Shown piece after piece: positions 1-6,769 of a stretch of 21,903 bases of DNA. How positions within the stretch are numbered: position 1 is the first letter of the stretch; every line of letters starts with the position of its first letter. A model generated the notes under the pieces. The model was not told the DNA's origin, did not search any database, and saw nothing but the letters and a program-made list of their open reading frames with translations. The DNA is taken from assembly GCA_014361085.1 (NCBI GenBank), contig JACIWG010000009.1, positions 1 through 21,903 of the forward strand. Reading direction: 5' to 3'. A program made the translations under genes and the position numbers. Origin of the DNA: Nitrososphaeria archaeon. GTDB lineage: Archaea > Thermoproteota > Nitrososphaeria > JACIWG01.

Positions 1-894
1 AGGTAAGAAAGTAAGATAGAATTTTAGCCAGTAAACAATTCTTCTTATTATAATGCATACCAATGTTCCAACAAGGCATCCCATATTATTACCTGCTCCA
101 CCCAGCATCATCATCAACCAAGGCCAAAAAGAATAATCTACTCTATCAAACGTTCCAGCTACGACAGACCTCATCCTAAGTGAAACCAGTACTCCTGCAA
201 CTGCCAAGAAGGCGGAAGTGAATGCCATAACTTTAAGCTTGAAACTGATAGTGTTTCTTCCCAAACACTGTAATGCCAACTCATTTTCTCTTATCGCCTT
301 TAAGAGTCTTCCAAAAGGAGAGCCAGCAACCCTTTCATATACTACAAATATTATGAAAGGTATGACAATAAAGAATATTGACTGGACAATCCAGCTATAG
401 TTACCCAACCACATAAAGAAGTTTGGTAATAGAATACCGTTCGGTCCTCCAGCTAAAGGAATAAAATTTTCTCCAAAAATTTTAATAGCTTCAGCCACAC
501 ACAAGAAAAAAACTGCTAAGTATGTCTCAGTCAACCTCAAGGATAGGTATGTGAACGCGTATCCAAGAGTTCCTCCAACAAGCATTGCAGCAAAAAATGT
601 TATTATAAGCAAAATTGTTGGAGTTAAAGCATCCTTCGCGAATTTTTCATTTAATAGGGATACCACTAAAGCATTTTGATAAACAAAATCCATGTCTATA
701 CCGTACAGCCAAACTGCTAAACGAGTAGGTAATGCTGCAATAACATATGCTCCTGAAGAAATACTGAAGAAAAGTCCCAAATTAGAAATACCGGTATACC
801 CTTGCTGTAAGTTAAGACTTGAACTACAAATAAGATAAATAGAAAAAAAGGTTAAGGTTTCTATAGCTAAAGGTAACAAAGTTTCTAGAACCAT
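1..894 (-). CDS. livM: Branched-chain amino acid ABC transporter permease LivM, partial (C-terminus beyond left edge)
   Basis: The minus strand is open from ATG at 894 to base 1 (298 codons, no stop). The product is a polytopic membrane protein: an N-terminal hydrophobic helix, a conserved early segment (LNLQQGYTGISNLG), and later the cytoplasmic EAA-type loop that contacts the ABC ATPase (SPFGRLLKAIRENELALQCLG, about residues 205-225). This is the signature arrangement of LivM-type permeases, which pair with LivH to move branched-chain amino acids or related amides. It starts 2 bases after the livH stop, so the two are surely co-transcribed and probably translationally coupled. The ATPases and the binding protein are presumably beyond the left edge. 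The real substrate (leucine-type amino acids, amides or urea) cannot be read from the permease alone. Confidence 0.9.
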   Translation of the reverse strand, partial: MVLETLLPLAIETLTFFSIYLICSSSLNLQQGYTGISNLGLFFSISSGAYVIAALPTRLAVWLYGIDMDFVYQNALVVSLLNEKFAKDALTPTILLIITFFAAMLVGGTLGYAFTYLSLRLTETYLAVFFLCVAEAIKIFGENFIPLAGGPNGILLPNFFMWLGNYSWIVQSIFFIVIPFIIFVVYERVAGSPFGRLLKAIRENELALQCLGRNTISFKLKVMAFTSAFLAVAGVLVSLRMRSVVAGTFDRVDYSFWPWLMMMLGGAGNNMGCLVGTLVCIIIRRIVYWLKFYLTFLP

Positions 895-896
895 AA

Positions 897-1805
897 TTAC
901 TTCCTCCTCTTCTCTCTAAACGCCTCTATACTTCCCATAATACCCTTAGGAAATATCAATAACGTTAAAGCTGCAATAATTACAGGAATTATTGGCCTGT
1001 AAGATGTTATCCATACTCCAACATTGAGTGCAATACCCCACAACAGTAAAATTTCCATTCCCCCAACTATGATTCCACCCAATATGCTACCATATACACT
1101 AAATAGTCCACCAACAACACAAGCTGCAAATATATCACTTAACATCCTAGGCCCAGTCCAAGGGTCAACACTAAACCAAAAAGGCCAAACCGCTCCAGCC
1201 AGACCACCTATTCCACCTACAATAAACCAAGCAATACCAAGTGCACGATCTGTGTTAACACCAAGGGTTGCTGCGAGAGAATAATCTTGGACTATCGCTC
1301 TTATAGCGATTCCAAATTTAGTTCTAGTTAAAAGTAAATGAAAGAATGTTGTAAGAGCAACTAATAAAATTGGAGCCAATAAAACGATGCCAGGCTCCTC
1401 AAACAATTTTATATCAGCATTCGCTAATGTGAAAGTACGTGCCCAGGCTTTTAAAACATAAGACAAATAATCGGCATAAATGTTCATTATACCATAAATT
1501 ATTAGACCAAAAGCTAAAGAAGACATCATTTGTCCAACAGGACCTGTTCCACGTGTTCTAAGAAAAGCTAAAAACTTGTAAAGGATCCAAGATAAAAGGG
1601 ATCCAGTTAAAAAGGCTAAAGGGAGTGCTAAATATGGATTTAATCCAAAAAGCCAGAAAGAAAGGGGCATATAAGCTGAGCTAAAGCATATGGTTGTATG
1701 CGCCAAATTAGGCACTTTCAATGTAATAAATTGTAGTGTAAAACCTAAAGCCATCAAACCTATAACACTTGAAGCAACTATTGACGCAGCAATTATAGGA
1801 TCCAT
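897..1805 (-). CDS. livH: Branched-chain amino acid ABC transporter permease LivH
   Basis: 302-aa polytopic membrane protein of the usual LivH length, with about eight hydrophobic segments. The EAA-type cytoplasmic loop (TKFGIAIRAIVQDYSLAATLGV, about residues 163-184) is followed by the typical helix FIVGGIGGLAGAVWPF. It forms the transmembrane pore together with LivM, encoded 2 bases downstream. ATG at 1805 is favoured because a TATA box (TTTATATA, minus strand 1838-1831) is centred about 29 bases upstream, which predicts a leaderless or near-leaderless transcript. The promoter is back to back with that of the VapBC pair. Family assignment is firm; the substrate is inferred. Confidence 0.92.
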   Translation of the reverse strand: MDPIIAASIVASSVIGLMALGFTLQFITLKVPNLAHTTICFSSAYMPLSFWLFGLNPYLALPLAFLTGSLLSWILYKFLAFLRTRGTGPVGQMMSSLAFGLIIYGIMNIYADYLSYVLKAWARTFTLANADIKLFEEPGIVLLAPILLVALTTFFHLLLTRTKFGIAIRAIVQDYSLAATLGVNTDRALGIAWFIVGGIGGLAGAVWPFWFSVDPWTGPRMLSDIFAACVVGGLFSVYGSILGGIIVGGMEILLLWGIALNVGVWITSYRPIIPVIIAALTLLIFPKGIMGSIEAFREKRRK

Positions 1806-1830
1806 TGTGCACGATATAAGAAAGTAGCTA

Positions 1831-1880
1831 TATATAAACTGTAGTAGTAAAACTTATTGTAAACATAAATGCTTAAATAT
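1831..1880. promoter_or_regulatory. Back-to-back promoters of livH (minus) and vapBC (plus)
   Basis: Minus-strand TATA TTTATATA at 1838-1831 is centred about 29 bases upstream of the livH ATG. Plus-strand TATA TTAAATAT at 1873-1880 is centred about 25-33 bases upstream of the candidate vapB starts at 1901-1910. The two cores are only about 35 bases apart, so protein bound at one could affect the other. Spacing is read directly; transcription start sites are inferred. Confidence 0.6.
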
Positions 1881-1909
1881 TTGTTTACTAAATGTATACA
1901 ATGATGTAT

Positions 1910-2131
1910 ATGTCTGTTATTAGTATTAGGATAGATGAAGAGGTTAAGAAAATTTTGAAGGAATCGGGTGTAGACATTAATAGGGAAGTTAAACATTTTT
2001 TAGAAAATCTAGCGTGGAAAATTGAAGTTAAAAGAAGGATAGAAAGGTTAAACATTTTGTTAAAAGATATTCCGCCTGCTAAAGAAGGTTTTTCTACTTT
2101 TTCGGTGAAAGAAGACCGTGAAAGTAATTGA
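1910..2131 (+). CDS. vapB: VapB-type antitoxin
   Basis: 73-aa protein beginning MSVISIRIDEEVKKILKE, the N-terminal pattern of archaeal VapB antitoxins with a ribbon-helix-helix-like DNA-binding end. It is followed by a charged helical tail ending SVKEDRESN, which would wrap the toxin. The last 14 bases overlap vapC in another frame, typical of these pairs. In-frame ATGs also exist at 1892, 1901 and 1904. 1892 is too close to the TATA box (1873-1880) to be used. I chose 1910 because the family normally starts at this MSV; 1901 or 1904 are possible. Its role is to bind and neutralise the VapC RNase and repress the operon; the cognate pairing is inferred from adjacency. Confidence 0.8.
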   Translation: MSVISIRIDEEVKKILKESGVDINREVKHFLENLAWKIEVKRRIERLNILLKDIPPAKEGFSTFSVKEDRESN

Positions 2132-2513
2132 TGCTTCTTCACTAGCAAAATTTGTTAATCGTGAAAGAGGGTGGAAGACTATAGAATATTATATGGTTGA
2201 AGGTTGCATAACGCTGGACCTCGCTATAAAGGAAGTACTGAACTCGTTATGGAAAAGATATGTTAAAGGTGAATTCAATCTTGAATTGGTGCAAAAAATT
2301 ATGTTAGAATTTATAAATAATCTTCCAGTGAAGACGATTGAACAAAGTATTTTCCTCGCTGAGGCTATCAAAATTTCTTTAAAGCATAAAATTACAATCT
2401 ATGATTCACTATATCTGGCCTTAGCTATGAAAGAAGGTTTAGAATTGATAACCTCGGATGAAAAACAGTACAAGGTTGCTTTAGAAGAAAATATAAGGGC
2501 GACCATCATTTGA
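2118..2513 (+). CDS. vapC: VapC-type PIN-domain ribonuclease toxin
   Basis: 131-aa PIN-domain protein. The acidic metal-binding residues expected for an active PIN nuclease are visible: D5 (VIDASSLAKF), E39 (AIKEVLNSLW), D96 (TIYDSLYLALA) and D114 (LITSDEKQYKVA). It is therefore probably an active Mg2+-dependent RNase that cleaves a specific tRNA or rRNA, held in check by the overlapping VapB. The start is GTG at 2118, inside the 3' end of vapB (14-base overlap), so translation is likely coupled. No truncation is seen. Identity as VapC is secure; the RNA target cannot be read from the sequence. Confidence 0.87.
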   Translation: MKVIDASSLAKFVNRERGWKTIEYYMVEGCITLDLAIKEVLNSLWKRYVKGEFNLELVQKIMLEFINNLPVKTIEQSIFLAEAIKISLKHKITIYDSLYLALAMKEGLELITSDEKQYKVALEENIRATII

Positions 2514-2647
2514 ATTACTAAAAAATTAGTCCAAAAATTTCATCTGCTTCAAGCTTTCAAATATTTTCTAGTCAATTCAATAAAATATATCATTATGATA
2601 TGAAGACCTTAAATACTTGCTTAGGAACAATATATTGTGTGAAAGCT

Positions 2648-2812
2648 ATGTCTGAGGAGGAGTTAAAGAAGGAGTTGATTGAGCTCAGGGAAAGGGTTGT
2701 AAGGCTAGAGGTTAAGGTTGAAGAGTTAAGCAAGCGTGTTGAAAGTATAGCAAATTATACAAAAGAACTATACAACTACCTACAAAGGCAGGCGAGCAAG
2801 TCAATATTCTAA
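2648..2812 (+). CDS. Small coiled-coil protein, function unknown
   Basis: 54-aa, highly charged, helical protein with regular heptads (LIELRERVVRLEVKVEELSKR, about residues 10-30), so most likely a short parallel coiled coil. ATG at 2648 (MSEEELKK) is preferred to the upstream in-frame ATG at 2600, because a TATA-like element (CTTAAATA, 2608-2615) lies between them and predicts transcription from about 2638. The gene ends inside a small palindrome shared with the convergent gene. I do not recognise a family. A scaffold or oligomerisation role is only a guess. Confidence 0.55.
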   Translation: MSEEELKKELIELRERVVRLEVKVEELSKRVESIANYTKELYNYLQRQASKSIF

Positions 2813-2823
2813 AAAATTTTTAG
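2809..2823. terminator. Palindrome holding both stop codons of a convergent pair
   Basis: CTAAAAAATTTTTAG is a perfect inverted repeat around a single central A. The plus-strand stop TAA (2810-2812) and the minus-strand stop TAA (2822-2820) both lie inside it. Its T-tracts on both strands would suit oligo-T-dependent archaeal termination in both directions. Confidence 0.5.
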
Positions 2824-3242
2824 GGTGGCGGTGGAGGAGGCATTTCAGGAGGAGGGCCCTTTCCAAAGAATGCTTTAACATGAGGTCTAGTCAAATAATA
2901 TAATATGAGGACGTCAATAATCAAAGATACAATACTGAGGCCTGTAGCAGCCGTGACAAGGCTTCCAATCAGGCTCAAAACCGTCAATATTAATGTTATT
3001 GTCCAAGCCCAGCCCTTACCACTCCATAAACCCCATGCTAGAAGAAGGTAAATTAAACCGAATACCGCTGCAACAGCTGAAACAATCAATGCAATACCAG
3101 TTATTAGACCTTTTAATGCTCCAGGCATCATAAAACCGATCCAAGAAAGGATTGCGCCAGCTAACACTGCCAAGCCGAAAGAAATGAGTGCATTAAGGAC
3201 CGCTAGAACCGCCAATATTGTGACTCCAAAAGGTCTTTCCAT
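2820..3242 (-). CDS. Four-helix integral membrane protein, function unknown
   Basis: 140-aa membrane protein starting MERPFGVTILAVLAVLNAL. About four hydrophobic segments follow, with LLLAWGLWSGKGWAWT between helices 2 and 3, and a C-terminal tail of prolines (GPPPEMPPPPPP). The pattern resembles a common archaeal family of small MERPxGVTILA membrane proteins without known function. In-frame alternatives are ATG at 3260 and TTG at 3263. The TATA box TATAAATT (minus 3285-3278) predicts a start of transcription near 3256, so 3242 gives a short leader and 3260 a nearly leaderless message; I chose 3242 because it matches the family N-terminus. The gene is convergent with the coiled-coil gene. Confidence 0.65.
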   Translation of the reverse strand: MERPFGVTILAVLAVLNALISFGLAVLAGAILSWIGFMMPGALKGLITGIALIVSAVAAVFGLIYLLLAWGLWSGKGWAWTITLILTVLSLIGSLVTAATGLSIVSLIIDVLILYYLTRPHVKAFFGKGPPPEMPPPPPP

Positions 3243-3354
3243 ATCAACCAATCCTAACATCAAACTATAAACTCGTAAATTTATACTTTTAATAGCATAA
3301 TTTTCTCGGCTAAAGTAAAAACCTTTTAAGCAAGCCTATATGATATTAGGAAAT

Positions 3355-4053
3355 ATGGCGAAGAAGATAGTTTCAATTCTAATGTTATCGGTCATAATTC
3401 TATTATCATCAATCATATTGCCACTTTCAACCTTAGCATTCTTACCACAGTTAACTGTTATAGAATGGTCTATCGAGTTATCTAATGGTAAGGTAACCAT
3501 ATACGCTATCTCATCAGAAGATGATTCGATGTCAAACCCTGACTATAAGCTTCTCCCATACCATTGGTATACTACGGCAAAATATTATGTTAATCCATCA
3601 AACAAGTATGGTTTTTCAGTCTCGGATGTTGTTAATGCAATAAAAGCATCGGCTGAAGCGTGGGATAGTCAAACTTCAGCTCAAGTTTTCAACTACATGG
3701 GCACAACTTCAAGGTCTGCTGGAAGGTATGATGGATATAATGTCATATCTTGGGGCCGTTATCGTGCTGGTGTTATTGCTGTAACATACATTTGGCAGGT
3801 CGGGGGAAGAATTGTTGAAACGGACACGAGATTGAACACATACTATAAATGGAGTTTGAATGGTGAGGCTGGTAAAATGGATGTGCAGAATATTATGACA
3901 CACGAGTTTGGACACTGGTGCGGTCTCGACGACCTATACGATGATAAAGATTATTGGCTTACAATGTACGGTTACGCAGACTTTGGTGAAACATACAAGC
4001 GTACATTAGGCTATGGAGATATTCTTGGGCTTCAGGCAGTCTATGGAGCATAA
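3355..4053 (+). CDS. Secreted matrixin-like zinc metalloprotease
   Basis: 232-aa protein with a signal peptide or N-terminal anchor (MAKKIVSILMLSVIILLSS..., residues 1-30). The C-terminal half carries the metzincin zinc site HEFGHWCGLDD (H183, catalytic E184, H187, third ligand position D193), a Met-turn (LTMYGY, about M204) and the terminal helix GDILGLQAVYG. These are hallmarks of M10/M57-type matrixins; Asp at the third ligand position is a known variant of the usual His. No long propeptide with a cysteine switch is evident. ATG at 3355 is favoured over ATG at 3340 because the TATA-like CTTTTAAG (3323-3330) is about 28 bases upstream. It probably digests extracellular proteins or processes the cell surface; the substrate is unknown. 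Confidence 0.82.
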   Translation: MAKKIVSILMLSVIILLSSIILPLSTLAFLPQLTVIEWSIELSNGKVTIYAISSEDDSMSNPDYKLLPYHWYTTAKYYVNPSNKYGFSVSDVVNAIKASAEAWDSQTSAQVFNYMGTTSRSAGRYDGYNVISWGRYRAGVIAVTYIWQVGGRIVETDTRLNTYYKWSLNGEAGKMDVQNIMTHEFGHWCGLDDLYDDKDYWLTMYGYADFGETYKRTLGYGDILGLQAVYGA

Positions 4054-4065
4054 AATCCATTTGCT

Positions 4066-4080
4066 CCCTTTATTTTTTTT
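4066..4080 (+). terminator. Oligo-T terminator after the metalloprotease gene
   Basis: CCCTTTATTTTTTTT follows 12 bases after the stop codon at 4053. An uninterrupted run of eight T is the usual archaeal intrinsic termination signal. No stem is evident. Confidence 0.45.
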
Positions 4081-4090
4081 AGTGAATAAT

Positions 4091-4216
4091 ATGCCAAATT
4101 GTCCAATATGCAGCAAAAAATTTAAGGATGAAGAGGAATTAAATAGACATTTGAGGGAAGTGCACAGGGATAAGGTTAGGCTTGAAAAGTTCGAGCATCC
4201 AGAGCATAAAAAATAA
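4091..4216 (+). CDS. 41-aa single C2H2 zinc-finger protein
   Basis: The peptide MPNCPICSKKFKDEEELNRH plus 21 more residues forms one classical C2H2 finger: C4-x2-C7-x12-H20-x4-H25, with the finger's F11 and L17 hydrophobic positions in place. A basic/acidic tail ends EHPEHKK. Such stand-alone mini zinc-finger proteins are widespread in archaea and mostly uncharacterised; they may bind nucleic acid or a protein partner. ATG at 4091 is used because it gives the exact finger start. A longer frame from 4013 would overlap the end of the protease gene. No separate promoter is obvious, so it may depend on read-through from the protease gene. Confidence 0.75.
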   Translation: MPNCPICSKKFKDEEELNRHLREVHRDKVRLEKFEHPEHKK

Positions 4217-4275
4217 ATCGATATATTCAACAAATTTTGTCCCATAACATTTTTCGAAAAGTCTCTCCGTAGACT

Positions 4276-4296
4276 ATATAAAAATCTTAATATAAG
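4276..4296 (+). promoter_or_regulatory. TATA elements upstream of the 109-aa membrane-anchored protein
   Basis: TATATAAAA (4276-4284) and TTAATATAAG (4287-4296) precede the ATGs at 4314 and 4320. The second is about 28 bases from ATG 4320, which suits a leaderless message. Confidence 0.45.
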
Positions 4297-4313
4297 ATCT
4301 TCCTTCCACTATA

Positions 4314-4643
4314 ATGTGCATGAAGACTTTAAAGCATGTTATAAAATGGTTCCTTATAATAGCATTCTTTCTACTAGCTTGGGCCCCTTGGCTCGATAAT
4401 GAGAAGGTTCACGATATGGTTCTTGAAGAGAGGGGTTGGAGAGATGGTACAATTGTGCCCATTGAAAAGGTTGTTGCAGACGAGGAAGCGTTAAAGGAGA
4501 TGATAGAATATAGTAGGGCACATGGTGTAGAAGATGGGATACTAATTTGTGACTATAATGTTTACTGGTTCCCCTTTGGGAGGTGGGTTGCAAGCTGTGA
4601 AGGAGGCTATTATGTAACATTTTATGGCCAAATAATTCCATAA
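4314..4643 (+). CDS. Small membrane-anchored protein, function unknown
   Basis: 109-aa protein with one N-terminal hydrophobic helix (VIKWFLIIAFFLLAWAPWL, about residues 9-27), then a soluble domain of about 80 residues rich in W, Y and E/D, with two cysteines (ICDYNVYW and ASCEGGYY) that could form a disulfide outside the cell. It is therefore a signal-anchored or secreted small protein. Start choice is between ATG 4314 and ATG 4320 (MKTLKHV); the downstream TATA element slightly favours 4320. I do not recognise the family and propose no function. It is convergent with the glycosylase gene. Confidence 0.6.
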   Translation: MCMKTLKHVIKWFLIIAFFLLAWAPWLDNEKVHDMVLEERGWRDGTIVPIEKVVADEEALKEMIEYSRAHGVEDGILICDYNVYWFPFGRWVASCEGGYYVTFYGQIIP

Positions 4644-4663
4644 ACTTTTCCAATTTTATACTC

Positions 4664-4681
4664 AAATAAATCGATTTATTT
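4664..4681. terminator. 18-bp perfect palindrome between convergent genes
   Basis: AAATAAATCGATTTATTT is self-complementary over all 18 bases. It lies midway between the end of the membrane-anchored protein gene (4643) and the end of the glycosylase gene (4689). With the T-rich flank it is a plausible two-way terminator. Confidence 0.5.
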
Positions 4682-4688
4682 TTGAACC

Positions 4689-5462
4689 CTATTTTTGACA
4701 GTTTTCGCATACAAAAGTCTTCCTATTCACTGGCTTCTGCATGTAAAACTTTATGTTTTCCCCACAAATTCTACATTTTCCCCTATACCTGTTATAGACA
4801 TACAGAATTTCTTTGATACCTTTACCCTTAACCTTCAATTCCAGAAACTTCCTACACAATCTCTCACATGCTAAGACAATTTCTTTAACCTCTTCTACGC
4901 TCAAACTTTCAACTCTCCTTTCAGGATGCACTTTAGCCCTGAAAAGTATCTCGTTTCTTAAAATGTTTCCTATTCCAGCTATAACCGACTGATCTAACAA
5001 AATGGTTCCAATCTTTTCTCTCTCAAACCTAATTATGTTTTCAGCGGCCTTTTCCCTACTCCAACCTTCAGTTAATGGGTCTGGCCCAAGTGTGCTCATC
5101 AACCTGTCCAGAATCTTTTCTCTCCTATCAATTTCTACAACTGGTGCATTGTAGACTACAAGCTTTTTCCTCACACCTTCAACCAACAATCTTGCACGTT
5201 CAAGAGGTTTTAGCAAAGGTTCACCCATTTCATAAACGTGTATGCTTCCAAACATCATCAAATGTACTCTGATTGCATTGTCTTCAAAAAATAGTATGAT
5301 GTTTTTGCCTAAGGTGTCGGAGCCATTAAATTTCTTATTCAAAAGCTCTTTAGGCTCTATAAAAACTCTTTTAGATTTAACAATAATATCCTTAACAGTT
5401 TCTCCCTCAAATTTTTGCGAAATTTTTATTGCGATAGCTTTTGCAGTTGGGCCTTCAACCAT
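4689..5462 (-). CDS. nei: Formamidopyrimidine-DNA glycosylase/endonuclease VIII (Fpg/Nei) family, NEIL3-like N-terminus
   Basis: 257-aa base-excision repair glycosylase/AP lyase of normal family length. It begins MVEGP: the family's N-terminal nucleophile is Pro in Fpg/Nei (MPEGP/MPELP), while Val2 is what vertebrate NEIL3 uses. E3 is kept, and K53 (TLGKNIILFF) sits where Nei has its conserved Lys. The helix-two-turn-helix is clear (LLDQSVIAGIGNILRNEILF, 156-174, with N166). The C-terminal zinc finger is C230-x2-C233 and C252-x2-C255, with the finger Arg at R247 (NRKTFVC). It should remove oxidised bases and nick the abasic site. The ATG at 5462 is 28 bases from a minus-strand TATA (TTTTATATT, 5494-5486), so it is probably leaderless. 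It is divergent from the dehydratase gene. Fpg/Nei enzymes are uncommon in archaea, so transfer is possible. Confidence 0.9.
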   Translation of the reverse strand: MVEGPTAKAIAIKISQKFEGETVKDIIVKSKRVFIEPKELLNKKFNGSDTLGKNIILFFEDNAIRVHLMMFGSIHVYEMGEPLLKPLERARLLVEGVRKKLVVYNAPVVEIDRREKILDRLMSTLGPDPLTEGWSREKAAENIIRFEREKIGTILLDQSVIAGIGNILRNEILFRAKVHPERRVESLSVEEVKEIVLACERLCRKFLELKVKGKGIKEILYVYNRYRGKCRICGENIKFYMQKPVNRKTFVCENCQK

Positions 5463-5533
5463 GCCAGAAAAACATTCTTCACTAGAATATAAAATTAAAA
5501 GGATAATTAGTATCCATTATCCCCCTATATCCT

Positions 5534-6643
5534 GTGATTGGTTTGAGGATAAGTGATGTTAGAATATATTCTGTGAAGGGTAGGCATTGGCCAAGATTTC
5601 CATGGCTTTTTGTTGAAGTTGAAACGAGCAATGGTTTGCAAGGTTTCGGGGAAGCTTTAGCCTACAGGTCTACTGGTGTTAGGGAAAGTCTAGAAGTTAT
5701 CGGGAAAAAGATTATTGGAAGAGACCCTCTTGAAGTTGAATTGATTTGGCAGGAACTTTTTAGAGAAGGTTTCTCCATGCCAGCGGTAAGCGGTATAGAA
5801 ATTGCTCTCATGGACATTTTGGGAAAGCATCTTAACACTCCAGTATACAATCTTTTAGGTGGAAAGTGCAGGAGCGAGGTACAGGTTTATGTTGACGGCT
5901 TCTTTAGGGGTGCAAGGTATGTTGAGGAAGAGTATGCGGAAAAGGCTTTGGCCGCTGTAAGAGACGGATTTAAGGCTCTTAAGATGGACGTTGATGAACC
6001 AATACCTTCTGGTAAAAGTGTTAACAGAACATTGTCTCCAGAGGACTTAAAATACACTGTTAGAATGGTTGAGGCTGTAAGAAATGCTGTGGGTGAGGGG
6101 ATTCAGCTTGCAATAGACTGTCACGGCGCCTTCGACGTAAACACTGCACTTCATCTTGCAAAATGTCTTGAACCCTATAATCTTATGTGGATCGAAGACC
6201 CTGTTCCACAAAACAATTTGGAGGCAATGTCCTTTGTGAGCAGAAACACGAATGTTCCAATATGCACTGGCGAGCTCCTGAACACGAGATGGGAATTTCG
6301 TGAACTTTTTGAGCGTAGGGCTGCAAGGATAATTATGCCAGATGTGGCAAGAACTGGAGGAATTCTTGAGCTTAAAAAGATCGCTTCCATGGCTGAAATA
6401 TACTATATTCCTGTTGCACCACATAATATGGTTGGCCCAATAGCTACAATCGCAAGCGTGCAAGTTTGTGCAAGCATACCAAACCTTCTCCTTCTAGAAT
6501 ATCAGCTTGGTGACGTTGAATGGCGTGACAAAATTCTAGATAAGCCTATAAAGGTTGAAGGTGGAAAGATTACTGTACCATCTGGTCCAGGGCTTGGTGT
6601 TAACTTGAAAAAGGATGTGCTAGAAAACTATCTTGCAACCTAG
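5534..6643 (+). CDS. Mandelate racemase/muconate lactonizing enzyme family protein, probable acid-sugar dehydratase
   Basis: 369-aa enolase-superfamily enzyme. After the N-terminal capping domain (residues 1-125) the barrel carries the three Mg2+ ligands D195 (AIDCHGAFD), E221 (WIEDPVP) and E247 (CTGELLNTR). The His-Asp dyad is D270 (IMPDVARTGG) with H297 (VAPHNMVGP), and H197 is in a D-x-H motif. K150 (FKALKMDVD) occupies the second-strand position. The D-x-H plus His-Asp pattern is that of galactonate/gluconate-type sugar-acid dehydratases, giving 2-keto-3-deoxy acids as in archaeal sugar breakdown. The exact sugar acid is not decidable here. The start is GTG at 5534; TTG at 5543 is the alternative. 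No sugar transporter or aldolase is next to it. Confidence 0.82.
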   Translation: MIGLRISDVRIYSVKGRHWPRFPWLFVEVETSNGLQGFGEALAYRSTGVRESLEVIGKKIIGRDPLEVELIWQELFREGFSMPAVSGIEIALMDILGKHLNTPVYNLLGGKCRSEVQVYVDGFFRGARYVEEEYAEKALAAVRDGFKALKMDVDEPIPSGKSVNRTLSPEDLKYTVRMVEAVRNAVGEGIQLAIDCHGAFDVNTALHLAKCLEPYNLMWIEDPVPQNNLEAMSFVSRNTNVPICTGELLNTRWEFRELFERRAARIIMPDVARTGGILELKKIASMAEIYYIPVAPHNMVGPIATIASVQVCASIPNLLLLEYQLGDVEWRDKILDKPIKVEGGKITVPSGPGLGVNLKKDVLENYLAT

Positions 6644-6769
6644 CAGAAAATTTATTCAGGCTTTTTAATCCTACCAAAATTTTGTTTTAGATCACATTTT
6701 TACTTAAATAATCTATTGTTTGAAAAATGGTTTAATAGCCATGTTCTCTGCTTGTGTAATGTTGGGTGC

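Noticed and set aside
218..400. 60-codon plus-strand open frame
   Set aside because: It is antisense to livM, whose 298-codon reading frame has clear permease motifs; the plus-strand product resembles nothing.
1888..2148. 86-codon minus-strand frame opposite vapB
   Set aside because: It is the antisense shadow of the VapB/VapC coding region, which has family motifs, overlap and promoter support.
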